This document shows, in pieces, positions 7,223 through 14,728 of a stretch of DNA of 57,994 nucleotides. Positions within the stretch are counted from its first letter, which is position 1; each line of letters begins with the position of its first letter. The DNA is from a virus. The notes below the pieces were generated by a model. It had not been told where the DNA came from and made no database searches. It was given only the letters and a program-made list of their open reading frames with translations. The stretch is from the IMG/VR virus record IMGVR_UViG_3300034190_001214, positions 1-57,994 of that record. One strand, given 5' to 3'. The translations under genes and the position numbers were made by a program.

Positions 7223-7855
7223 TTACTTCTGTATCGCAGTTAATTGTGGAAAGTTTATCTTAATAGATGTACCCATATATGTTTCATCATGGTTATTATC
7301 TTTATCTCTTTCCATCTGTGCGAAGAGTGTTAATGATAAATTATCATTGATTTTTTTAATCGCACTTACAGTATGTTCATACTTATTCAGTTTTAACTGT
7401 GAACCTGTATCAGTTTCGTTATCGAAATCCCAATGTGGTTGTAAGTCATACTGAAGTGTGAGTCCACCGATAGGAACTTTCGCACCTATCTTTGGTCTAA
7501 TTCTAAGTATGTCATCTCCCTCATCTTGTTTTAGTCTATACTCTAAAACTGAGTTTGCGAAAAATGGGCCATACCCAAAAGTCTTATGTGTAACTCTGAA
7601 TCTATGTTGATTCTGTCCACTTAGACCAGTTACATATCTGTACTGAGTTTCTAATCTTGGGAATAACTGATATCCAAAAATTAAATGATTTTCATCATCA
7701 TCTACATAACTTCTACTTCCAAATTTGATGTCTCCAAATTTCACTTCAACATTTGTTTCGAATTTGTCCCATTCATTTTCTGGTGTAGAATCTGCGAATG
7801 ACAATGATGTCATAAGTATTAATCCTACAATTATTAATTTAATGTGTTTAAACAT
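7223..7855 (-). CDS. Phage-encoded outer-membrane beta-barrel protein with signal peptide
   Basis: A 210-residue protein with a Sec signal peptide: MFKHIK, hydrophobic IIVGLILMTSLSF, probable cleavage after A21. The mature part is a run of alternating-polarity strands with periplasmic-turn-like Asp/Asn loops (FGDIKFGSRSY, LETQYRYVTG, HRFRVTHKTFG, LEYRLKQ, LRIRPKIGAKV, LTLQYDLQPHWDF, LSLTLFAQME), consistent with about 10-12 strands. It resembles small porins of the KdgM kind, but this is a tentative resemblance. A strong AGGAG ribosome site lies 8 nt before the ATG, and the gene has its own late promoter and terminator. A late-expressed barrel could alter the host surface or serve in release. 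Confidence 0.7.
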   Translation of the reverse strand: MFKHIKLIIVGLILMTSLSFADSTPENEWDKFETNVEVKFGDIKFGSRSYVDDDENHLIFGYQLFPRLETQYRYVTGLSGQNQHRFRVTHKTFGYGPFFANSVLEYRLKQDEGDDILRIRPKIGAKVPIGGLTLQYDLQPHWDFDNETDTGSQLKLNKYEHTVSAIKKINDNLSLTLFAQMERDKDNNHDETYMGTSIKINFPQLTAIQK

Positions 7856-7888
7856 TTTATTTTCTCCTAGTTTTTGTTTTGGTTAATA

Positions 7889-7908
7889 ATACCTATAGAT
7901 ATAGGTAT
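7889..7908. promoter_or_regulatory. Perfect palindrome in the barrel-gene leader
   Basis: ATACCTATA (7889-7897) and TATAGGTAT (7900-7908) form a 9-bp perfect inverted repeat with a 2-nt centre. It lies between the late promoter (7944-7951) and the ribosome site of the outer-membrane gene. It could be a protein-binding operator or an RNA hairpin; the sequence does not tell which. Confidence 0.45.
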
Positions 7909-7943
7909 CTTCTTTGAGTTTCTTCTACCATTGTTCTGGTATT

Positions 7944-7951
7944 ATTTATAT
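7944..7951 (-). promoter_or_regulatory. T4-type late promoter octamer for the barrel gene
   Basis: Exact minus-strand TATAAATA, 88 nt upstream of the outer-membrane protein ATG, leaving a leader with the palindrome at 7889-7908 and an AGGAG ribosome site. Confidence 0.6.
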
Positions 7952-7986
7952 AAGTTTATATTTACATTTAGTTAAGATTTAGTTAA

Positions 7987-8082
7987 TTATTTAGATTTAG
8001 ATATTCGATAAACACACCAACCAAACAGTGTAATTGGTATAGACCATGATATAATTAAAAAGATAAGCGAATCTAATTCCAT
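7987..8082 (-). CDS. Very small membrane protein, unknown function
   Basis: A 31-residue frame (ATG 8082, TAA 7987-7989) whose start codon overlaps the stop of the upstream adhesin gene as TAATG, the arrangement of translational coupling used elsewhere in this cassette. The product is MELDS followed by a hydrophobic segment (LIFLIISWSIPITLFGW) and a short basic tail, so a single membrane span. Holin-like accessory or membrane modulator roles are possible but not shown. Confidence 0.45.
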   Translation of the reverse strand: MELDSLIFLIISWSIPITLFGWCVYRISKSK

Positions 8083-8636
8083 TATGCGACTATTTCCATT
8101 AAAACTAACTCACTTTGACAACATCCTGCATATAAATTATCTCCATCATTTTCTGACCTGTTGACATAAACTACACCAGCACCACCAGCTACATAGGCAT
8201 TTTTACCCTGTATCTTATATGTTACTTCCGATACTGATGATGGACTATCTAAGAAATGTCTATTTAAACAATGTTGTCTATATACCATTGAACCTATTGC
8301 TGTAAAAAATCCACCTGCAAAAGCATTAACATTATTACTGCCACTATTTCCTGTACCACTTCCTATTTCTGTTGAATCTCTTAATAATCTAAAAAAAGGA
8401 TAGCCATCATTTTGTCCACCACTCCAAATCGTAGCATGGATTAATATTTTATGAGATGAGGCAGTTGGTGTGATTGCTGCACTTAATCCAATATCAACAT
8501 AGGTTGCAGTATTAGATGAAGCAAATTTAGTTGTTAATTGTCCCCTTACTGTTTGTACAACAGTTCCACTTGGAAGTATACTTCTTGCGACAGTTCCATT
8601 TCCTAAGTATGTTGGATTTATTGTTTGTAATGCCAT
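8082..8636 (-). CDS. Tail-fibre/adhesin protein (marine phage fibre module)
   Basis: A 184-residue probable virion adhesin. It carries the module seen twice more in this window (35309-35869 and 48986-49474): VVQTVRGQ, YVDIGLSAAITP, a strand ending KILIHATI, FLDSPSS...VTYKIQ, and a C-terminal ELVLMEI. Such beta-rich proteins are common distal fibre parts in marine myoviruses. It is coupled by TAATG to the upstream chaperone-like gene. Base use is unlike the core genes: TGCA is common and TGCG rare, suggesting a recently exchanged segment. Confidence 0.65.
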   Translation of the reverse strand: MALQTINPTYLGNGTVARSILPSGTVVQTVRGQLTTKFASSNTATYVDIGLSAAITPTASSHKILIHATIWSGGQNDGYPFFRLLRDSTEIGSGTGNSGSNNVNAFAGGFFTAIGSMVYRQHCLNRHFLDSPSSVSEVTYKIQGKNAYVAGGAGVVYVNRSENDGDNLYAGCCQSELVLMEIVA

Positions 8637-9073
8637 TACTTATCTCCTAAATCATTATCCCATATAACCTTTAATTCTTCAACTGTAGAAGCTGAATCTA
8701 TCTCTGGCTTAGATGGAAAATCTCTTAATTTATTTTTTGTTGCTACTATTGCAGAAGTATCTTCTCCTGCTTCTTGTGCTCTCATATACTGAATATCTAA
8801 CTCTGCAAGTTTTGGTTTTCTAGCTATTCTTATTTTATCTCTCCAGACATCTCTTGCTTTTTCCATATCTATTGTTAGATTCATGTCTGCATCACAAGAC
8901 CAAGCATTTCTAAATTCTCTATCGGTTGGAAGTTCTGATACATTTATAATTTTATATAAAACTCCTGTTGGAACATCTTTAGTTGCTATTTCTTCAACTG
9001 TTAACCCAGAATTACTAACAGGATATAAAATCACTGTTTTACCAGATTGTTGATATACTATTGCTTTTTCCAT
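8636..9073 (-). CDS. Tail-fibre assembly chaperone-like protein, copy 2
   Basis: A 145-residue protein likely acting as folding helper for the adjacent adhesins. It opens with a short beta domain (MEKAIVYQQSGKTVILYPV), then REFRNAWSCDADMNLTIDM and a long charged helix (KARDVWRDKIRIARKPKLAELDIQYMRAQE), and ends LRDFPSKPEI...IWDNDLGDK. The gene at 9770-10210 encodes a clearly paralogous protein with the same layout and the same LGDK end. The alternating order adhesin-chaperone-adhesin-chaperone supports the role by context; no database family was confirmed. Confidence 0.6.
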   Translation of the reverse strand: MEKAIVYQQSGKTVILYPVSNSGLTVEEIATKDVPTGVLYKIINVSELPTDREFRNAWSCDADMNLTIDMEKARDVWRDKIRIARKPKLAELDIQYMRAQEAGEDTSAIVATKNKLRDFPSKPEIDSASTVEELKVIWDNDLGDK

Positions 9074-9074
9074 A

Positions 9075-9770
9075 CTAATTTCCTACCACCATTACATTTA
9101 TTACTGCACAATCAAAAGCACCGCCAGCAACTGTTTGTGTAATAATTTTCACCAGAGAAGCTGTTGGATTTGATGTGCCATCTCTTCTGTCCAAACTAAA
9201 GACTGGTCCATCATCATTAGCTGTGCTATCTGCGAAGCTACAACTGCCCGATACTGCTGGTGTAGATGTGTTTAAGGTTGTTGTAAAATTAATTGTAAAA
9301 GCACCTGTTCCATTATCACCTATTGAACTTACATTGTAGGAATCATTTATTGCTGGTGTACCTGTTCCATTAAAACTAACATAAGCTTGAATTCTTTCAT
9401 CTTGTGTTGTTGGATTATCTAGTTTAGCATCTGTAATAGAACCATCTGCAATTCTAGCTATATTTAATGTACCAGAAGTAATTGATGAAGTATCAAAAGA
9501 CGCAAGGTCAAATGTTCCAAATGTGTTTATATCAACTATATCATTTAAAGCTACACCAGATGCGAATACTACCGAAGTACCATTGTTAACTGTAACATCT
9601 GTACCATTAACCATTTTAACACCATTTAGATATACATCTACAAATCCTATATCATATGATAATGTTTGTGAATTGTCATCTGTACCACTAAATGTTGTTT
9701 GTCCTGCGGTCGCTGTGTAGACAAATCTACTTGCACCAGATGCTCGTTGTTTAACCTTTGTTAATGCCAC
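9075..9770 (-). CDS. Tail-fibre protein with probable mosaic structure
   Basis: A 231-residue fibre protein. The N-terminal half (MALTKVKQRASGASRFVYTATAGQTTFSG...VDVYLNGVKMVNGTDV) is the repeated T4-like marine fibre domain, also seen in the 51862-53817 gene. The C-terminal half (YVSFNGTGTPAINDSYNVSSIGDNGTGAFTINF...) parallels the gene at 10227. Base use changes along the gene: the N-terminal part has the TGCG-rich core signature, the C-terminal part does not. That is the expected pattern of tip exchange by recombination. The start is coupled (TAATG) to the upstream chaperone-like gene. Confidence 0.65.
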   Translation of the reverse strand: MALTKVKQRASGASRFVYTATAGQTTFSGTDDNSQTLSYDIGFVDVYLNGVKMVNGTDVTVNNGTSVVFASGVALNDIVDINTFGTFDLASFDTSSITSGTLNIARIADGSITDAKLDNPTTQDERIQAYVSFNGTGTPAINDSYNVSSIGDNGTGAFTINFTTTLNTSTPAVSGSCSFADSTANDDGPVFSLDRRDGTSNPTASLVKIITQTVAGGAFDCAVINVMVVGN

Positions 9771-10210
9771 TACTTATCTCCTAAATCACTATCCCAAACT
9801 GCTTTTAATTGTGTTACATTACTAGCCGCATTTATTTCTGATTTGGCTGGAAAATCTCTTAATTTATTTTTCTTTGTTATTATCGCAGAGGTATCACTTC
9901 CCGTTTCTTGTGCTTTCATATATTCTATGTCTAATTCTTCTAATTTCGTTTTTCTTGCTTTTCTTATTTTTTCTCTCCAAATATCTTTGGCTTTTGACAT
10001 ATCTATTATCGGATTCATATCTGTATCACATACCCAAGCATTTCTAAATTCTTTATCAAGAGAATCGAGGTCTGTTCTATCAATGATTTTTGCACCTGTT
10101 GGACAATCTTTTTCTGCGATTTGTTCAACACTTAAATTAGAATTGTTCGCTGGTACACATATTGCCATGATTCCAGTTTCTTCTTGATTGTAAATAATAA
10201 CTTTTGACAT
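9770..10210 (-). CDS. Tail-fibre assembly chaperone-like protein, copy 1
   Basis: A 146-residue paralogue of the protein at 8636-9073; by eye about half of the residues agree, including EFRNAW, a CD-x-DMN motif, the IDM-x-KA helix start, KNKLRDFP and the C-terminal LGDK. It has an N-terminal beta domain and a charged helical middle. It lies between two fibre genes and overlaps the start of the next one by one base. The tandem chaperone pair implies duplication of a fibre-chaperone unit. Confidence 0.6.
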   Translation of the reverse strand: MSKVIIYNQEETGIMAICVPANNSNLSVEQIAEKDCPTGAKIIDRTDLDSLDKEFRNAWVCDTDMNPIIDMSKAKDIWREKIRKARKTKLEELDIEYMKAQETGSDTSAIITKKNKLRDFPAKSEINAASNVTQLKAVWDSDLGDK

Positions 10211-10226
10211 AATTTAAATATACCTC

Positions 10227-10655
10227 TTATGATGTACTAAAACAGGCGATTGAAGCGTTTGCACAATCTACTGAACTATTAGCATTATCTCTATTTGATA
10301 ATCTAACTGATTCAGCTCTTTTATAACTTGCTGGGTTTGCATCTCCTTTCATACATAATGCAGAAATATTATCACTATCTCTCATTGACATTCCAACTAC
10401 ACAATAATCATCATTTGGTAAATTTGTTGTATAATTTACTGTGTAATCACCATTACCATTATCTGTAATTGATGAAACATTAAAATCATCTTCGATAGTA
10501 ACTGTACTTGTTCCTTTAAAAGATACCCAAGCTAATGGAATATTATCATCAATAGCAGTTTCAGTTTTTGCTTTTGTTACATTTGCATCTGTAATCTTTG
10601 CAGTTGTAACTGCTCCATCTGCTATTAGGGCTGTTGAAATCTTTTGTATAGACAT
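10227..10655 (-). CDS. Tail-fibre/adhesin protein
   Basis: A 142-residue beta-rich virion protein. It begins MSIQKISTALIADGAVTTAKI, a fibre-anchor style repeat (DG-x-VT-x-AK) also found in the long fibres at 51862 and 53871, then LAWVSFKGTSTVTIEDDFNVSSITDNGNGDYTV, matching the C-terminal half of the 9075 gene. It is the first gene after a late promoter (10675-10682), with GGAG close to the ATG. Codon use favours TGCA-containing contexts, unlike the capsid operon before it. Confidence 0.6.
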   Translation of the reverse strand: MSIQKISTALIADGAVTTAKITDANVTKAKTETAIDDNIPLAWVSFKGTSTVTIEDDFNVSSITDNGNGDYTVNYTTNLPNDDYCVVGMSMRDSDNISALCMKGDANPASYKRAESVRLSNRDNANSSVDCANASIACFSTS

Positions 10656-10674
10656 ATCATTTACTCCATGATAC

Positions 10675-10682
10675 TATTTATA
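10675..10682 (-). promoter_or_regulatory. T4-type late promoter octamer for the fibre cassette
   Basis: Exact minus-strand TATAAATA, 19 nt before the ATG at 10655, placed immediately after the U-tract of the gene 23 terminator. Confidence 0.6.
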
Positions 10683-10709
10683 TAAAAAAAGGGGAGATAA
10701 ATCTCCCCT
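10683..10709 (-). terminator. Rho-independent terminator of gene 23
   Basis: Stem AGGGGAGA (10690-10697) with TCTCCCCT (10702-10709), a 4-nt loop, followed on the minus strand by a run of seven T. It lies about 45 nt after the gene 23 stop and separates the capsid gene from the fibre cassette. Confidence 0.85.
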
Positions 10710-10754
10710 CTAAAGAATTGACTTGCAGTCAGAAACCGAAGTCTAAGAACTGTA

Positions 10755-12089
10755 TTACATTAAGTTAGTAACTTTAACTCTTCTGTAGTATACATTGTCA
10801 TTTGCGTCTAGTGCACCTAAGTCACCATCAGCAGTTCCAGATGCTAATACACCACTTGCGAATGGGTTACCTGTAATACCATATCTTGTTTTAAATCCAA
10901 TTTTCGGCTGGAATGTATTTTCTCCAACTGCTCTCACCATTTGTAGTGGAACATATGGACAATAGAAAATTCCTGCGTCATATGGACTTGAACCTTTATA
11001 TCCTACAACATAGTACTGACTAGCAGCGACATTTGCAGAATATGGGTCAACATAAACTTTATATCTTCCGTTTAATGTACCTGCGAATGTATTTGCAGTG
11101 TCATCAACATTTAGATTTGTAGATAATGCAGGTGTGTAATCAAGTACTCCAGCCATTTGAAGTGCTGATGCAACATCTGCGGAACAGATAATCATGTTAC
11201 CTTTTCCTCTTCTTGTTTGTTGACCAATAGCGTTGGCGTCTCTTTCAATTGAGAACAACAACCCTTTGAATTTTTCAACTGACCAACGACCATTTGAGTC
11301 TGTGTCTAAGTCAAAAATACCAGCTGTTGTTGTATTTACTTGAGCACCTTTCTTTGCTACAACATAGATTGTTCTTACAACTTCTCTGTTTATTTCTGCA
11401 AGAATTTCTGCAGAGAGAATATTTGCAAGTTCAGTTTCTGCGTCAAGACCATGAATTGCTTTTAGGTCTTGTGCGAGTTCCATTGAATACTCAGCTTTTA
11501 ACGCTCTTGTTTTAGCAGTAACAGTTTGTTTCTCGATTGAGAAAGCCATTTCTGCGAAAGCGTTTGCTGCTGCGTCTCCTAATGTCTCACCATTTGCAGT
11601 TGTTAATCCACCTTGTGCAGCGTAGTTACCTGCTGATGGTGAATCGTTTAGTGTCGCAGGGTTAGTTGCGTCATGACCTGTAGTAGGTGAGACTAAGTCT
11701 CCTGCTGCATCGTTTGCTGAGAATGAACTCTGCGCTTCGTTTACAAGAGCTTCATCGCCGTTTTGTGCGGCTTGTCTACTTCTCATTGCGAAAATAAGAC
11801 CTGTTGGGCCAGTCATTGGCTGAACACCACAGATATCATATGCGATAAGATTAGGCATTGCTCTTCTAACTAAAGAGATTAAAATAGGCTCCCAGTTATC
11901 AACATTTGAACCAGTTGAGTTAACAGGTGCGGCTTCATTTAAGAAGTTTCTATCTTCTCTTAATGCTTTTTCTTGGTTTTCCAAGATAACAGTAGTAACC
12001 GCTCTTCTGTAACTGTCTTTGATTTCTGGTAAATCATTGTGTTCAAGAACTGGTTGCCACTTTTCTTGTAAATTGTTAGATTGAAACAT
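10755..12089 (-). CDS. 23: Major capsid protein gp23
   Basis: Forms the hexamers of the prolate T4-like head. The 444-residue protein has conserved gp23 sequences: NDLPEIKDSYRRAVTTVILENQE near the N-terminus, WEPILISLVRRAMPNLIAYDICGVQPM, TGLIFAMRSRQ, and FKTRYGITGNPFA near the end. A probable gp21 cleavage site is LNE before AAPV (after E52), matching the (L/I)-x-E rule for T4 prohead maturation. The gene stands alone between a late promoter (12119) and a strong terminator (10683), fitting very high late expression. An AAGGAG ribosome site precedes the ATG. Confidence 0.97.
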   Translation of the reverse strand: MFQSNNLQEKWQPVLEHNDLPEIKDSYRRAVTTVILENQEKALREDRNFLNEAAPVNSTGSNVDNWEPILISLVRRAMPNLIAYDICGVQPMTGPTGLIFAMRSRQAAQNGDEALVNEAQSSFSANDAAGDLVSPTTGHDATNPATLNDSPSAGNYAAQGGLTTANGETLGDAAANAFAEMAFSIEKQTVTAKTRALKAEYSMELAQDLKAIHGLDAETELANILSAEILAEINREVVRTIYVVAKKGAQVNTTTAGIFDLDTDSNGRWSVEKFKGLLFSIERDANAIGQQTRRGKGNMIICSADVASALQMAGVLDYTPALSTNLNVDDTANTFAGTLNGRYKVYVDPYSANVAASQYYVVGYKGSSPYDAGIFYCPYVPLQMVRAVGENTFQPKIGFKTRYGITGNPFASGVLASGTADGDLGALDANDNVYYRRVKVTNLM

Positions 12090-12118
12090 TTATCTTTTCT
12101 CCTTTTTAATGTTTATAA

Positions 12119-12126
12119 TATTTATA
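12119..12126 (-). promoter_or_regulatory. T4-type late promoter octamer for gene 23
   Basis: Exact minus-strand TATAAATA 29 nt before the gp23 ATG, with an AAGGAG ribosome site between them. Confidence 0.7.
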
Positions 12127-12154
12127 TTTTGTATCATTTTACCCATTAATAATA

Positions 12155-13342
12155 TTAGTTTTTCGCACGGTTATGGGTTTTGCTGATAGCTTCTAAATAT
12201 TTTGCCATCGAATCTGATGTTTCAATAACATCTGATTCACCCTGTTCTTCAGTGCTTTGTTCGTTCACTGGTTGTTGTTTTGGGAAATAAGATTCTTTTA
12301 ATGTTGATAATTTTTCTTTGTAACTATCAGCATCTGAGTAATCTACATCCTCGATTAACCCTCTGAACTTTTCTATCTCTAAATCAGTTAAATCTTCTGA
12401 TACCTCATTTATGATAGAATCCTTTGTTAAACCACCAATTTGTTCGTGAAGTTCTTTATTCTTCTCGATTGAATCATTTAGTTTTTCTTCTAATTCTTCA
12501 ATTTTTTTAGATTGGCCGTCTAATACATCGTACTTTTCTTCTGGGACATCTACATAATGGTCTTCAAACAATTGTTTTAGTCCACTAATGAAGTCCTCTG
12601 CGATTTCGCCTTTTAAACCTCTTTCAATCGCTAGTTCGTTTTCTTTCATCCATTCTTCAGTAACATATGCTAAGTAAGAATCGATTTTTTCTACTAACTC
12701 GCTTTTGATTTCTTCGGTTTTTTCGGAAAGTTCTTTATCGTACTCTTCATCTAATCTGTCGATTTCGCCTCTGACTTTGGATTTTACTGCTGCCTCGAAT
12801 ATTGTCGCTGCTTTAGTTTTGAATTCTTCAGAAAGATTATCATCGTTAGAGATTAAAGCTTCAACATCTTCTTTTACATTGATTTCTTTAATTCTAGCTT
12901 CTTTTTTCTCCTTCTTCAGTGCTTTCATTTCTGCAGTTTCCTCATCTTCCTCTTCATCTTCTTCATGAGCACCTTCATGCATTCCCATCATTTGGTTATA
13001 CATCGCTTTTAGGTCTTTACCATGCATCCCTTCCATTTTCTTATACATCGCTTTTAGCATTTCGGCTTCTTTATCACCTGGTTCAGCGTTTTTCTGCGCT
13101 GGGTCACCAGAAGCTGGTTTTGCACTATCTGCTGCTTTTGCACTTGCAGATTTAGCGTCTGTTGGGGATGTTATAGCTTTACCTAAGTCTTCTACATCTT
13201 TGTCCATCTTTGGAGCTGGGTCGCCTTTTGCAGCATTTTTCTTTGGAGCGTCATGAGCTCCTTCAGAAACAACTTCTTCTTCTTGAAGTTCTGCCATAAC
13301 TTCGGCCTCTAGTTCCTCGATTGTTTTGTCTATTTCTGACAT
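12155..13342 (-). CDS. 22: Prohead core scaffolding protein gp22
   Basis: Internal scaffold around which gp23 assembles, later degraded by gp21. The 395-residue product is extremely charged: an Ala/Lys/Pro-rich disordered N-terminal third (residues about 25-90), a Met-rich KAMYKKMEGMHG repeat region, an acidic run (EDEEEDEE), then long coiled coil with the gp22-like EDFISGLKQLFEDHYVDVPEEKYD motif near residue 255. It is longer than T4 gp22 (269 residues) because of the N-terminal extension, as in marine relatives. It lies between genes 21 and 23 with its own late promoter. Confidence 0.93.
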   Translation of the reverse strand: MSEIDKTIEELEAEVMAELQEEEVVSEGAHDAPKKNAAKGDPAPKMDKDVEDLGKAITSPTDAKSASAKAADSAKPASGDPAQKNAEPGDKEAEMLKAMYKKMEGMHGKDLKAMYNQMMGMHEGAHEEDEEEDEETAEMKALKKEKKEARIKEINVKEDVEALISNDDNLSEEFKTKAATIFEAAVKSKVRGEIDRLDEEYDKELSEKTEEIKSELVEKIDSYLAYVTEEWMKENELAIERGLKGEIAEDFISGLKQLFEDHYVDVPEEKYDVLDGQSKKIEELEEKLNDSIEKNKELHEQIGGLTKDSIINEVSEDLTDLEIEKFRGLIEDVDYSDADSYKEKLSTLKESYFPKQQPVNEQSTEEQGESDVIETSDSMAKYLEAISKTHNRAKN

Positions 13343-13373
13343 CGGATATCTCCTTTTGTTATTTTTATATTAA

Positions 13374-13381
13374 TATTTATA
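13374..13381 (-). promoter_or_regulatory. T4-type late promoter octamer for gene 22
   Basis: Exact minus-strand TATAAATA 31 nt before the gp22 ATG, followed by an AAGGAG ribosome site. It sits just before the gp21 stop (13385). Confidence 0.65.
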
Positions 13382-13384
13382 AAA

Positions 13385-14044
13385 TTATAATTTTTTGAGA
13401 AACTTTGCAAATTCTAAACTTAGAACTTTCGCCTCTCTTGAACGGATTGCTTTTTCCACATTCCTTTTCATCTCTGCTATTTCCGCTTCTTTGATAATAC
13501 CATTGTCCCATACCCACTCTTTACCTTCCATAATACCTTCTACAAAGGCGTTTGGTGCAGATGGGTCTGCGACTATATCTGCGGCGGTTGCGAGATAAAA
13601 GTCATCTTTTACATAAGATGCACCGTTTTTTTGTTCGAGAGAACCAAGTCCACGACTTGATACTCCTAGTTTAGCACCTTCATCCATCAACGATTTAACT
13701 ATTTTCCCCATTGGTGTGTCCATAATCTTCGCTTCACCGATGAAATTTTTTCCATCTTTGTACAAAGCTGTAATCATGTGTGAAACCCTTTCAAGATTAA
13801 CTGTCGGGCCATCTGGGTGTCCAAGTTCACCGAATGCTCTTTTTTGTTCAGTAAAATTCCTGTTGTACTGAGCAACTTCTTTCTGTAGAATATCCATTGG
13901 ATATATTCTACCATTTCTGTTTTTAATATCAGCCTGCATGAATATACCTTTTATTTTATACTCTTTCTCACCATTTTCTTTTTCTTCGGTGATGTATTCG
14001 ACTTCCTCAACTTGTTCTGAAAATAACTTTAAACTCTTTTTCAT
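13385..14044 (-). CDS. 21: Prohead core protein protease gp21
   Basis: Serine protease of the herpesvirus-assemblin-like fold that cleaves gp22, gp23 and other head proteins during maturation. Seen: the catalytic His in GELGHPDGP (H76) and Ser in GVSSRGLGS (S129/S130), plus ADIVADPSAP, all characteristic of T4 gp21 homologues. Length 219 is close to T4 (212). AGGAG lies upstream of the ATG. It is in the run portal - core proteins - protease - scaffold - capsid. Confidence 0.94.
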   Translation of the reverse strand: MKKSLKLFSEQVEEVEYITEEKENGEKEYKIKGIFMQADIKNRNGRIYPMDILQKEVAQYNRNFTEQKRAFGELGHPDGPTVNLERVSHMITALYKDGKNFIGEAKIMDTPMGKIVKSLMDEGAKLGVSSRGLGSLEQKNGASYVKDDFYLATAADIVADPSAPNAFVEGIMEGKEWVWDNGIIKEAEIAEMKRNVEKAIRSREAKVLSLEFAKFLKKL

Positions 14045-14053
14045 TGTTTTCTC

Positions 14054-14458
14054 CTATGCTGTGTAGTCTATACCAGTATATCCTTCTCTTTTTCTAACTA
14101 ATATTATAAAATTACATGCTGCGCTTGTTGTCGCGAGAATGTCACCATTATAACCAGAAGATTTAGGATTGTTAAATTTGAACATAGTGTTGTCTCTTCC
14201 AAACCCTAGTTCACCACTACCATACACTGTTATAATATTGTCATCTGTAGTTGCGTCAAAATGTAATTGTATTGAAGTACCTGCTGCAGCAGAATTCCAT
14301 TTAATTCCTACAAGGTCTAAAACCTCTGTTCCAGATGCCGCGTTTCCATCTAATGCGGATGCATCGACAATCTGCGCCTTACTTTCTGCGCCAGGTGCTT
14401 CTATTAAAAATGCTGCCTCTAAATCCTTGTCATATAATGTTGTCTTTGTGTATGCCAT
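14054..14458 (-). CDS. Hypothetical protein between portal and protease genes, possible head protein
   Basis: A 134-residue small-residue-rich, beta-type protein (MAYTKTTLYDKDLEAAFLIEAPGAESKAQIVDAS... NFIILVRKREGYTG). No catalytic motif. Position among head genes and late transcription suggest a virion or prohead component, perhaps a decoration protein, but I do not recognise the family. It follows the small core-protein genes and precedes gene 21 by 10 nt. Confidence 0.7.
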   Translation of the reverse strand: MAYTKTTLYDKDLEAAFLIEAPGAESKAQIVDASALDGNAASGTEVLDLVGIKWNSAAAGTSIQLHFDATTDDNIITVYGSGELGFGRDNTMFKFNNPKSSGYNGDILATTSAACNFIILVRKREGYTGIDYTA

Positions 14459-14473
14459 GTTTTTATCCTATCC

Positions 14474-14728
14474 TTACATTATTGATAACATTTCTCTTTC
14501 AAAATATTTCATGAGTTCTTTTGTTTGAACTCCGAATCTTTTTGCGCTATCTTTTATTGACTTATCAAAAGTATTTAGGAAATTTTGTGGTTTAGCATCC
14601 ATTTTTTTAAAAATATCATCCACAGCTTTCTTCATTTTTGGAGAAAGTTTTTTATATTCCTTACTTTTTTTATGTTCCTCTCTCTCTTGTACTTGAGAGT
14701 AGAAGTCACTAAACTTCTTCTGATTCAT
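14474..14728 (-). CDS. Small basic prohead core candidate (gene 68 position)
   Basis: I place the start at the ATG at 14728 (MNQKKFSDFYSQV), not at the earlier in-frame 14776, because that would overlap the gp67-like gene by 68 nt instead of 20. The 84-residue product is Lys-rich and helical (KKLSPKMKKAVDDIFKKMD, KSIKDSAKRFGVQTKELMKYFEREM). In T4 the slot between gp67 and gp21 holds the core protein gp68. Size and charge fit a core protein, but sequence similarity to gp68 is not evident. Confidence 0.6.
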   Translation of the reverse strand: MNQKKFSDFYSQVQEREEHKKSKEYKKLSPKMKKAVDDIFKKMDAKPQNFLNTFDKSIKDSAKRFGVQTKELMKYFEREMLSIM

